Part shown: piece after piece, positions 1-8,043 of the stretch
Layout: each line of letters starts with the position of its first letter
How positions within the stretch are numbered: the first letter of the stretch is position 1
From: Lysobacterales bacterium
GTDB lineage: Bacteria; Pseudomonadota; Gammaproteobacteria; Xanthomonadales; Ahniellaceae
DNA: 64,000 nt
NCBI GenBank assembly: GCA_016703225.1
Contig: JADJCM010000003.1
Coordinates: 868,001-932,000, forward strand
Reading direction: 5' to 3'
Notes under the pieces: model-generated
What the model saw: only the letters and a program-made list of their open reading frames with translations
Told to the model about the DNA's origin: nothing
Database searches by the model: none
Program-made: the position numbers and the translations under genes

Positions 1-1146
1 CGCACCATCGCCCGGTCGCCAACGACCGGTCCACGGCAGCCATCGGCGCACGCGAGGACCATCGAGCCAGTCCGGCACCCGCTCGGTGAACGGGAACAGA
101 TGCGTCTTGCGATAGTGCCCGAGCAGGCCGCGCGCCGGATCGATCACTGCCGCGCTGTTGTATTCGCCACTCGTGTCGCGGTCGTAGGTACCGAACACCA
201 GCGGCACGCCGAGCTCGGCAACGAAGTCACCAATCTCGCGATCGAACGCCGCACCATCGTCGCTCTTGGGGCTGCCGAACGTGGTCGGATACACCGTCTC
301 CGACCACAGCAGCGCCTCGGCGCCCTGCGCGCGCACTGCGTGCTCGGACATCGCGAAGTGGGAGTCGAGCAGTTGCCGCACCACCGCGTAACTGCCGTGT
401 TCGGCACGCGCGCGTTCGAGATCGACGAGATTGGCCTGCACCACGCCGATGCGCAACGCCGGCGCGGGCCCGGACAGCGCCGTCTGCAATGAGGACAGGC
501 GCCACTGACCATAGCCCGCAAGCACCGCGACCAGCATCATGGCGGCGCCGAACGGACGCCACGCCGCGCGACCCGCGCGCAGCGCTTGCGCGAGCGCCGC
601 GTTGACCAGCAACAGCACCGCGGTCAGCAAGGCGGCCCCACCGAGGTCTGCGGCCTGGCGCAGCAGCGGCGATGGCTGCAGGCCATGTCCCAGCGTGTCG
701 CCGAGCAGCTTCGGCAACAGCCATTCGCAGCCGACCCACGCCGCAGTTGCAGCCAGCGCCCGCACTGTCGGATGGAGCTGGCGTCGAAGCGCATGCCACA
801 CCAACGCGAAGGCGAGGAACTGCGGCTGCAGCAAGGGCGCGAGCAGCACGAACAGCAGCGTCGCGAGCCAGGTGTTGATGCCGACGTAGGCGCCGAATGC
901 GGCTCCGAACCAGCCGAGCGCGGCCAGCGCGAATACCGCAGCCATCAACGCGGCGTAGGCGAGCACGGCGATCACGGAACGCAGGCGGTGCAGCGTCCAC
1001 AGCCAGGGCACCAGCACCACGAAGCCGAGCGGCCAGCCGAAGCCGCCGCGCGCGTACAGCGCCAGCAACACGCCGCTCACGACGATGCCGGCCAACGCCA
1101 CCGAGGCGCTGCGGAGCCCACCCTGGGCCTCGTTCGCCGGGCTCAC
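1..1146 (-). CDS. lnt: Apolipoprotein N-acyltransferase (partial, C-terminus beyond left edge)
   Basis: Lnt transfers the third acyl chain to the N-terminal cysteine of lipoproteins at the periplasmic face of the inner membrane. The 382 visible codons show several hydrophobic membrane segments in the first ~200 residues, then the start of a nitrilase-type domain. That domain contains LLWSETVYPTTFG (holding the catalytic Glu), YNSAAVIDP, and GHYRKTHLFPFTERVP, where the Lys is the expected catalytic lysine. The catalytic Cys should lie beyond the edge. I chose the GTG at 1146 because it overlaps the stop of the upstream gene as GTGA, which implies translational coupling. The family is recognised from the motifs and the topology. 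The only limitation is the truncation by the window edge. Confidence 0.85.
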   Translation of the reverse strand, partial: MSPANEAQGGLRSASVALAGIVVSGVLLALYARGGFGWPLGFVVLVPWLWTLHRLRSVIAVLAYAALMAAVFALAALGWFGAAFGAYVGINTWLATLLFVLLAPLLQPQFLAFALVWHALRRQLHPTVRALAATAAWVGCEWLLPKLLGDTLGHGLQPSPLLRQAADLGGAALLTAVLLLVNAALAQALRAGRAAWRPFGAAMMLVAVLAGYGQWRLSSLQTALSGPAPALRIGVVQANLVDLERARAEHGSYAVVRQLLDSHFAMSEHAVRAQGAEALLWSETVYPTTFGSPKSDDGAAFDREIGDFVAELGVPLVFGTYDRDTSGEYNSAAVIDPARGLLGHYRKTHLFPFTERVPDWLDGPRVRRWLPWTGRWRPGDGA

Positions 1147-1859
1147 GATTCCGGCGGCAGTTCGATGGTGCGGATCGGCAATCCCGGCGGTGCCAGTTCC
1201 GCTGGCACCACCCGGTCTGGCGGGATCGCGATCGGCTGACCTTGCTCGTCAGAGAACTGCACCTCGGGCGCGAACATCAGGATCGGTTCGATGTCCTCGC
1301 CCTGATCGGTCACCTGGTGATGGCGCACATAGCCCGGCGGCAGTGCGAAATCCGGCGGTACGGCGATGCCGCGCAGCAGCGGACTCGTGCCCGGCGGATT
1401 GAATGCGGCAATGCCCTCGCGCACGCCGCTGTCGCGCAGTGCCTCGATCAGCTCGCCCATGGTCGGCTCCGCATCGCCTGGACTGAAGTAGGCGGCAATG
1501 TCATCGGCATCGTTGCTCGGTTCGGTGAAATCGCTGGCGTCGATGCGTGCATCGCTCTGCGGCGTGGGCGCCGAACGCTTCACCGCGGGCAACGAACTGG
1601 ATTGCGCAGCCCGCACCGCGCTCACCACGCCACTGCGGTCGCGTTCGACCACCACGGTGCCGGCCGGCTGCGCGCTCGTCGCGACTTCGTGCGGTTTGTC
1701 ACGTGAGACCAGCACCAGCCCGGCGAGCAGTCCCACAATCGCGCACCCGGGTCCGATCCAGCGGCGCCAGTGGCCGCCGGATCGTTCCGCACGCTGCACG
1801 CACACGCCGTCGGCGTCCGTTGCGGACGCCGCGGCATGACGGTCGCTCGTCGAGCTCAC
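1143..1859 (-). CDS. Hypothetical membrane-anchored proline-rich protein
   Basis: This 238-residue protein was not recognised. A short polar N-terminus is followed by one hydrophobic segment (about residues 25-45, IVGLLAGLVLV), so it is probably an inner-membrane protein with a periplasmic C-terminal domain. The C-terminal half is acidic and ends in a Pro/Val/Ile-rich stretch (PPDFALPPGYV, VVPAELAPPGLPIRTIELPPES). The start is a GTG at 1859 preceded by GAGGGCAGG; larger frames starting further upstream overlap the SGNH hydrolase gene and were rejected. It lies 7 bases after the hydrolase and overlaps lnt by 4 bases, so the three genes probably form one transcript for envelope proteins. No catalytic motif is visible. 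Confidence 0.6.
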   Translation of the reverse strand: MSSTSDRHAAASATDADGVCVQRAERSGGHWRRWIGPGCAIVGLLAGLVLVSRDKPHEVATSAQPAGTVVVERDRSGVVSAVRAAQSSSLPAVKRSAPTPQSDARIDASDFTEPSNDADDIAAYFSPGDAEPTMGELIEALRDSGVREGIAAFNPPGTSPLLRGIAVPPDFALPPGYVRHHQVTDQGEDIEPILMFAPEVQFSDEQGQPIAIPPDRVVPAELAPPGLPIRTIELPPES

Positions 1860-1866
1860 CCTGCCC

Positions 1867-2955
1867 TCACGGACTCGGCGGATTGAACACCGACACCGTC
1901 CAGCCCATGCGCTCATGCCCGTAGTTGCGCCAGATCGGGCTCTTGCCGCCGCTGAAGCTGGTGTAACGCGGCGCACCGGTGCCGGTGCTGCCACCCCACA
2001 GGCCGGCCTTGACCGTACCGCCGCTGTAGGTCGGGTGCGTGTCGTCGGACTGGATGTAGTCGTAGCTGCTCGACGAACTGACCAGCTTGACGTTGGCATC
2101 GCGCAGCGTCGACTTCAGCGTCGAGGTGATCCGCGTCACATAGGCCGCCTCGGTGTCGCCGGCGACGTAGCGCAGCGCGGCCGAATCGACCTGGCCATCG
2201 CCGTTGCTGTCGTAGTCGGCGGCCATGAACTCGGCGAAGCTGTCGGCGCACTTGAAGCCCTTCTGGCGTGCGTACTCGCACATCCAGTAGTTCATCTTGC
2301 TCAGGTACGGCAGGAAGCGGTCGCGCAGGTTGACCGTTGCGCCGGTGGAGGCGTCCTTGCAGGTGCTCTGCACGTTGTCGGCGTTGTAGCCCGGGTAGTA
2401 CACGTTCGAAATCACCTTGAGCCGGGTATTCGCGTGCGCGTTGGCATTGATGTAGTCCATCGCCGCGGCGACGTAGGTCTTGCAGTTGTTCAGCGCGGTC
2501 TGCATGCCGCTGTAGCTGCAGGTGCCACTCTGGTCCTTGAACGCGGTGCGCGCCTGCAGGCCGTCGTTGCCGCACATCTCGAAGGTGACGACGCGGGTGC
2601 TGCTGGCCTGCATGTAGGAACGCTCGGCAACGATCTTGTTGTCGTACACGTCCTTGGCCACCGCGCCGGACTTGGCGCGGCGGATGCTCTCCATGTCCGC
2701 GTTCCACAGCGCCGAGAGATACTCGGCATCAACCGTGGGCGCGGAGTATTTCGCGGCGTTGCTGACCGAGCCGTTGTAACCGGCGTAGATCGAATCGCCG
2801 TAGGCGACGATGCGGTACTTCGCGGCGGTGCCCGACCGGTCCACGGTCCACGACACGTTCTGGTTCAGGGTGCTGGCCCACGCCGAGGAACCGAGCGCGA
2901 GCATGGCCATGGCTGTCAGCAGCCGCAGGCGGCAGCCGTGATGCTGGATATTCAT
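1867..2955 (-). CDS. Secreted SGNH/GDSL-family hydrolase
   Basis: A 362-residue exported protein with a Sec signal peptide (basic start, then LLTAMAMLALGSSAWA). The SGNH blocks are visible: AYGDSIYAGY (block I, nucleophile Ser near residue 55), FEMCGNDG (block III Asn) and DDTHPT near residue 310 (block V Asp-x-x-His). Several cysteines suggest disulfides, and a DSNGDGQVDS segment looks like a calcium-binding loop. The substrate cannot be read from sequence; lipid or carbohydrate esters are possible. The ATG at 2955 is preferred over one 16 codons upstream because GGGAGGGAAAAC precedes it and the signal peptide begins there. It leads the transcript that continues to lnt. Confidence 0.8.
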   Translation of the reverse strand: MNIQHHGCRLRLLTAMAMLALGSSAWASTLNQNVSWTVDRSGTAAKYRIVAYGDSIYAGYNGSVSNAAKYSAPTVDAEYLSALWNADMESIRRAKSGAVAKDVYDNKIVAERSYMQASSTRVVTFEMCGNDGLQARTAFKDQSGTCSYSGMQTALNNCKTYVAAAMDYINANAHANTRLKVISNVYYPGYNADNVQSTCKDASTGATVNLRDRFLPYLSKMNYWMCEYARQKGFKCADSFAEFMAADYDSNGDGQVDSAALRYVAGDTEAAYVTRITSTLKSTLRDANVKLVSSSSSYDYIQSDDTHPTYSGGTVKAGLWGGSTGTGAPRYTSFSGGKSPIWRNYGHERMGWTVSVFNPPSP

Positions 2956-3543
2956 GTTTTCCCTCCCGAGGAAAGTGGTGTTCTTCGACATCGCATCTTT
3001 CAAGCCGCCGGCCTCTCGCCGATGGCTGTACTGCCGCCCTGGCGGGTCGCTCCCTCACGACCCAACCCTGACCGGACGGCACCGTATGGTGTGAACCAGT
3101 TCACTGTCACGTCGCATTGCAACAAGAAGTGGCGGAATGAGCCCCAGCCTGCGGAATGGCGCCATCGGGACGGTCGCTGACAACGGGTGTTGCGAAGGAC
3201 AGTCACGACACTTGGCCGGTACCGGTCGGACCACCGGTTTGCGTTGCTGTCATCAAGAGAAGGGGAATGGTTCGCCTTCGTGCCCGCCCACCCGCCGGGG
3301 TTGTTCGCCTCGAACTGCGGAATCCGTCCAACACGCCCAGATGAACTAGACGTCCCTTCAACTCGGCACGGTAGTCGGTCGGACGCCAAGGTCGACGCAC
3401 CACCGAGTACACTCGCAGCGATCAAAGCGACGATAACAACGTCGGAGAAGTCGTGTTGGCAAATTGGCGCAGTGGTCGAACCTGCCAGGGCAGCATCAAA
3501 CTTTCTGGCGAATTTGGCCGCACTCTTGGCGAAGGGGAGAACC
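2956..3543. other. 588-base intergenic region between SGNH hydrolase and the DGQHR cassette
   Basis: No supported gene. The left part holds the probable promoter of the SGNH gene (3081-3110). From about 3185 rightward the base composition drops towards that of the cassette, so a junction of acquired DNA probably lies between 3110 and 3540. Open frames here lack a ribosome binding site and protein-like composition. The ribosome binding site of the first cassette gene (AGGGGAGAACC) ends just before 3544. No flanking direct repeat or tRNA was found. Confidence 0.5.
3081..3110 (-). promoter_or_regulatory. Candidate promoter with a palindromic operator in the spacer (SGNH hydrolase)
   Basis: On the minus strand GTGACA (3110-3105) and TACGGT (3086-3081) are separated by 18 bases. 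The spacer contains GTGAACTGGTTCAC (3104-3091), a 6+2+6 perfect inverted repeat. This is the layout of a repressor site between -35 and -10. The -10 match is modest and no cognate regulator is encoded next to it. Inference from sequence only. Confidence 0.35.
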
Positions 3544-5107
3544 ATGAGCAGTAAGCAAAAAGGACGCAAGACTGTGCCCTGTCTAAAGGTGCACCAGTGG
3601 CTCAAGGAATGGGACCGCGTCCAATTCAATGAAAAGGCGCTCCAAAAGAAGCCGAATCCCCATTTCTACTTGTGCTCGCTGAAGGCATCTGACTTGAAGG
3701 CCTTGACCGGCGTCTATCGCCGCAGCACGAAGTCTGGGGATTGCGCGCGCAAGACCCAAACGGCAACGAGGGCATGAGGAAGCGCGGTCCGCCACCATCC
3801 GGGAATTCGTAAAGTTCGGGTATCCTTGGTGTGAAATGAGTGAGGCAAACCGCACGAGTCCCGACGCGGATGAGCTTCGAAAGCCTGGATGGCTGCCCAC
3901 GGCCATCCTGGTCAATGTCCTGCCTCCGAATGCCGAGCGACACAAGAAGAAGATCGAGAAGTCCGACCTGGTTGTCGTCGAGGAAGCGGACGGACACTCG
4001 CAATTGGTCTTGCCGGAAGGGTTTTCAGAAAAGTGGAATCCGTCATCGATTTATCCTCTCGAGGTTATCGATGGCCAACATCGCTTGTGGGCGTTCGAAG
4101 GATTCGATCCAGGTGACGACTATGAACTACCAGTCGTGTTGTTCGCGGGTTTGGATCACAGCTGGCAGGCCTACCTATTCTGGTCTGTAAACATCACGCC
4201 GAAGCGAATCAATCGATCGCTCGCATTCGACCTTTATCCGCTGCTGCGCCGCGAAACCTGGCTAGACAAGCTGGCCGGTCATTCGATCTATCGAGAAACC
4301 AGATGTCAGGAGCTAGTGGAGTCGCTGTGGCGCCACCCCGAAAGCCCTTGGAAACAACGCATCAACATGTTGGGGGAGAAGTCGTCCGAACTTGCCGGTG
4401 CGGCGTTGATGGTGACGCAAGCCGCGTGGATCAGGTCTCTGATGGCGACCTTCGTGAAGCCGTTCGAGAATGGCCCGACGCGAATGGGCGGGCTGTTCGG
4501 TGCGCCGAAGGCTTCCAACGAACCGGTGTTGCCCTGGACAAGATCGATGCAAGCGGCCTTTCTGATCTTCAGCGGCATGCTCTTGCAGAATGCAGTCGAG
4601 AAGTCGAAAGCGCCTTGGGCGGAGTCTCTACGCAAGGTGAAAGATCCCGAACTGTTCAGTTCCGAAACTGACCAGACCTTCTTCGGACGACACTCATTGC
4701 TCACAACCGATCAGGGCATTCGCGGATTCCTGCACGTCTTCAATGACATCTGCTTTGTTCAAGCCGAGGAACTGGAGTTGCACGCCTGGACCGAGGACGA
4801 AATCTTCGGATCGGCCAAAGGCAAGAAGAATGCGGCGACGGATGACAGTGCAGTTAGCGGCGCACTCGCGTCTCTCAAGACCACGGCTCTCGCGGCTTTC
4901 CTGAAGAAGGCCGCGAATTCACTCGCGGGATATGACTGGCGGACTTCATCCGCACCCGGTCTTACCGAAAGCGCGCGGCTGCGTCAGGCAGTTTTTCGCG
5001 GGAGCAGTGGCTACAAGGAAATGCGCGTCCAGCTTCTCAGGCACCTAGAGAAGGATGGCGGAGACGTTGGCGAAGCGGCCAAGGCTGTGCTTGGATCGGT
5101 CAACTGA
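3544..5107 (+). pseudogene. DGQHR-domain (DndB-like) protein, split by a one-base frameshift
   Basis: Translation from ATG 3544 (preceded by AGGGGAGAACC) gives 78 residues and stops at 3775-3777. The next frame then continues the protein without a break to 5107. Removing one G from the run GGGG at 3736-3739 joins them as ..GVYRRSTKSGIARARPKR.., giving a single 520-residue protein. The signature VIDGQHRLWAFEGF (about 4069-4110) defines the DGQHR family, which includes DndB, the regulator of DNA phosphorothioation genes. No dnd genes are in this window. Further family-like stretches are FVKFGYPWCEMSE, LRKPGWLPTAILVNVL and WQAYLFWSVNITPKR. Base composition is lower in GC than the flanks. The frameshift may be a real mutation, programmed slippage, or a sequencing error in a homopolymer. 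It is followed after 14 bases by the next cassette gene. Confidence 0.7.
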
Positions 5108-5121
5108 GTCGGGGCAAGAAC

Positions 5122-6447
5122 ATGGCGAAAAGACCCGCTCAGCTTGGTGTGAAAGCGAAGAAGACGCTTCGGAACATTTCGAGGGACGCAATTGAGAGCT
5201 ACTTCGTAGCGCAACGGAGTCCCGTTCGTGGGAAGCGATGGATGCGGCAATCGAATCGATATCGAATTGACTGCACTGAGCGATTTGACGCTGATAACCA
5301 TGGATCAACAATCAACCGAGGCCATTTGATCGAATACGTCTCGGCGTCTGCGCCTGCACACGTCGTCGACGGATGGTCATTCCTCAGTCGCGGTGTTGAC
5401 TGCGCGGTGAGAGGCGACACCTATTCGGCACTGCACTTCGGCTATTACGCCGAATTGAGAGCCGCGATGGGTCTTTTGGCGTCAGAGGGAGTCGGAATCT
5501 TCAACCAACGGCACCCGGCAATCCTGAAGGACGGGACAGTCACAGTCATTCCCAAGATCAAGATGGAGTCGGGCTACAGATTCGGAGGAACGCACGCCAT
5601 CGTTTGGCCTTGTCTCGAGCATTGGGCGCAGCAGAAGAGCGCTGAGCGTCTGTTTGACCACATCATTCAGCCCGCTGGAGTTCCACTTTCTCGCTGGATG
5701 CATGGGTGTGGGCTGGGCGTTTCATCTGCCGCGGCCTATCGGTGCATGTCGAAATGGGGTGTCGATCTCGCAGCTACGAACGACGATCACTCCAATCGGA
5801 ACTTGGTCAGTTACCGTCCTTCGTGTTTTCGCAGTCCCGATCGGCTAGCCCCAGCGCAAGTCCTCGATTTCGTGGAAGACCTTTGGCGACTGTTCGAGCC
5901 GAGCGCGCAGCGAACGCGCTTCCAAACACTCGAGCAACACCTGCTCAAGCAGATCCTACGCATGTCTGGTGTGACGCCCTCGGCGACAATGATCGAGAGT
6001 CTCGGTATTGATCAGGCAGAAGCGATCAACTGGTCTCGTTTTCTGGCCAGCAACGAAACGTTGGTTCCCTTGGATGATTCACAGAAGAAGAGTGACGTTG
6101 ATGACTCGCGCTGCCATCTTCAGGTCCTCAGCCGCGCGGCTCTCATCCTCTTCCTCGCGTCCGCTTCGACCAGGCGTCACTTGGCGGTCGGTGGCTTCGA
6201 TTCCAACGCGCTATCGTTTTGGTGGCACCAGTTTGGCGTTCAGCGCGGTCTATGGCCTCTCGGAGGAGAGCCCGACGATTCTCTGGACTTCTGGAGCGAG
6301 GTCACCGATTCCCTCGATGAAATTCGAGCTTGGCGCACAAGTCAACCGGCCGATTTCACGCTTCACACGGCGAGCCGAAGCATCGCTACGCCAATGCGAT
6401 GCCTGGCTGGCTTTGAGATCGGTTCGATCTGGGGACTCTTGCCTTGA
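5122..6447 (+). CDS. Hypothetical protein of the DGQHR/methyltransferase cassette
   Basis: A 441-residue protein that I do not recognise. It starts 14 bases after the DGQHR gene with GGGGCAAGAAC before the ATG, and its TGA overlaps the next gene's TTG start, so the three are probably co-translated. The N-terminus is basic (KAKKTLRNISRDAIESYF). A helical stretch near residues 90-130 (DTYSALHFGYYAELRAAMG) superficially resembles HEPN/YaaC-type helices, but I see no conserved HEPN RxxxxH motif. The C-terminal part is mixed alpha/beta with Trp-rich helices. No nuclease, helicase or ATPase motif is evident. By position it could be the effector or a specificity partner of the methyltransferase; that is inference. 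Confidence 0.65.
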   Translation: MAKRPAQLGVKAKKTLRNISRDAIESYFVAQRSPVRGKRWMRQSNRYRIDCTERFDADNHGSTINRGHLIEYVSASAPAHVVDGWSFLSRGVDCAVRGDTYSALHFGYYAELRAAMGLLASEGVGIFNQRHPAILKDGTVTVIPKIKMESGYRFGGTHAIVWPCLEHWAQQKSAERLFDHIIQPAGVPLSRWMHGCGLGVSSAAAYRCMSKWGVDLAATNDDHSNRNLVSYRPSCFRSPDRLAPAQVLDFVEDLWRLFEPSAQRTRFQTLEQHLLKQILRMSGVTPSATMIESLGIDQAEAINWSRFLASNETLVPLDDSQKKSDVDDSRCHLQVLSRAALILFLASASTRRHLAVGGFDSNALSFWWHQFGVQRGLWPLGGEPDDSLDFWSEVTDSLDEIRAWRTSQPADFTLHTASRSIATPMRCLAGFEIGSIWGLLP

Positions 6448-7583
6448 AGTACATGGGGTCGAAGCGATGGATGCTGAAGAACGGTCTTGGCGAGTTGATA
6501 GATGCCACTGTTCCAACGGCGACTCGATTCGTGGATCTCTTCTCCGGATCGACGGCCGTGGCGCGATTCGTGGCCACGCGACACGCGATTCCAGTGCTGG
6601 CCGTTGACCTTCAGGCCTACAGCAGCGTCTTGGCGACAGCGATCATCGGACGAACAAAGCGCCTCGATGCGGACAAGGCGTGGGACACGTGGTTCGATGC
6701 AGCGCTGCGAAAGGTTCGCTCTGCTCGAGACACACCAGATGTTTCGAGAGTGACGCGTGAGACTGTTCGCGCTGCTCGACGATGGTGCGAGCTTCGGCGT
6801 TCCCGCCCCATCACCGCTGCGTACGGTGGACATTACTTTTCCCCCATCCAAGCACTCTGGATCGATGCGCTTCGAGCGACGCTTCCCTCGAAATCGCCCT
6901 ACTTCACTGTGGCGTTGGCCGCATTGATTGAATCCGCCAGTCAGTGCGTCGCGGCGCCAGGCCATACCGCGCAACCGTTCCAGCCCACGCGAACTGCAAA
7001 GCGCTTCCTGGTCGATGCGTGGAATCGGGACGTGCCGTCCCGAGTGAAGGCGAACTTTGTCCAGCTATGTGAGATTCACGCCAAGCAGCATGGCAGGGCG
7101 ATTGTGGGCGAAGCGACGAAACTCGCCAACGGACTCCGCAAGGGCGACCTCGTTTTCATAGACCCGCCGTACTCGGGTGTTCACTACAGCCGCTTCTATC
7201 ACGTACTGGAAACGATCGCGACGGGAGACCGCTGCAAGGCCGAAGGTGTCGGCCGGTATCCGGAGGCGATCCGTCGCCCGAAATCCGAGTTCAGCTTCAA
7301 GACCAAATCGAAGGGCGCATTGGACAAGCTACTAGGTAGGGTCGCAATGAAAGGCGCTAGCGCCATCCTCACGTTCCCGGATCACAACTGCTCCAACGGC
7401 TTGTCAGGTGACATCGTTCGGAGCGTCGCGAGACAACACTTCGAAGTGCGGGAGAAAGTTGTCTCGAGCAAGTTTAGTACTCTGGGAGGCACATCTGGCC
7501 TATCGGCGAGAGGTAGTGAAAGAGCCGCGCGCCAACAAGCCAACGAATTGATTTTGCAACTGTCACCCAAGCGCTCGGCGTAA
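6444..7583 (+). CDS. D12-class adenine-specific DNA methyltransferase
   Basis: A 379-residue N6-adenine methyltransferase. The N-terminal KYMGSKRWML and VDLFSGSTAVARF match the AdoMet-binding motif X/I region of the D12 (Dam-like) class. FIDPPYSGVHYSRFYHVLETI carries the catalytic DPPY motif near residue 238. Between them is a long helical target-recognition region. I chose the TTG at 6444 because it overlaps the previous stop as TTGA and restores the full N-terminal motif; an ATG at 6453 would remove it. It is the last gene of a plus-strand cassette with a DGQHR protein and an unknown protein. No restriction endonuclease motif is adjacent, so it may be a marking or epigenetic enzyme, or the unknown neighbour may be the effector. 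Confidence 0.85.
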   Translation: MKYMGSKRWMLKNGLGELIDATVPTATRFVDLFSGSTAVARFVATRHAIPVLAVDLQAYSSVLATAIIGRTKRLDADKAWDTWFDAALRKVRSARDTPDVSRVTRETVRAARRWCELRRSRPITAAYGGHYFSPIQALWIDALRATLPSKSPYFTVALAALIESASQCVAAPGHTAQPFQPTRTAKRFLVDAWNRDVPSRVKANFVQLCEIHAKQHGRAIVGEATKLANGLRKGDLVFIDPPYSGVHYSRFYHVLETIATGDRCKAEGVGRYPEAIRRPKSEFSFKTKSKGALDKLLGRVAMKGASAILTFPDHNCSNGLSGDIVRSVARQHFEVREKVVSSKFSTLGGTSGLSARGSERAARQQANELILQLSPKRSA

Positions 7584-8043
7584 CGCCAGGTTCTTGGATG
7601 CCTATTGATCGAAGGTGATCGCAGGCGAGCGGAAATCGTTCGATGGACGAGGGCGGTGACGTGAGGACAAAGCCAATTAAGACGTGAAACCTTTGCGACG
7701 AGGGCGTGGCTGTGTTCCTTGCGGGCCAAGGGACTTGCAGATCCAAAGATCGCCTACATGCTGCAACCACCATGGAACCACCAGCCAACCACCACCACAG
7801 CGCGAGTTTCGAGCGCATCGCGGGATTCGAATCCATGCCGCTTTCGGAACGCGTCGCGGTGGCCGAACGGCTGGAACGAGCCCGCGCACTGCGCGCCGCG
7901 TTGGCGAACGTCGAGTTCCACCCGCAGGACATCAGTGCCTTCAAGCGCGAGCGCCGCGGCTGATTGTGGTCGACAGCGATCGGCGAGTGGCGCTGCGCGC
8001 TCGCGCATGCATGCGACCGCGCAATACGCCCGCTGCGAATCGG
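7584..8043. other. Intergenic region at the right end of the cassette
   Basis: 460 bases between the methyltransferase stop and the aroA stop. It holds only a doubtful small frame (7772-7963) and a 12-bp palindrome CGCATGCATGCG (8004-8015) just downstream of aroA, which could form part of a 3' hairpin but lacks a T run. GC content rises back to the host level from about 7770. No terminal inverted repeat, tRNA or integrase was seen to define the island boundary. Confidence 0.4.
7772..7963 (+). CDS. Small hypothetical protein (doubtful)
   Basis: A 63-codon frame whose second half has a plausible helical, charged composition (MPLSERVAVAERLERARALR, then AALANVEFHPQDISAFKRER). The ATG at 7772 has no clear ribosome binding site. 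A GTG at 7706 would extend it by 22 residues with AGGG only two bases upstream. GC-rich third positions suit host coding, but the length is too short for that to be decisive. It could be a remnant of a host gene interrupted by the cassette. Confidence 0.3.
   Translation: MEPPANHHHSASFERIAGFESMPLSERVAVAERLERARALRAALANVEFHPQDISAFKRERRG

Noticed and set aside
5122..6447. HEPN ribonuclease assignment for the unknown cassette protein
   Set aside because: Only a loose resemblance of one helical stretch; the RxxxxH motif was not found.
3003..8043. Attachment sites or transposon ends around the low-GC cassette
   Set aside because: I compared the two flanks by eye and saw no direct or inverted repeat, tRNA or integrase; a computed repeat search would be needed to settle this.
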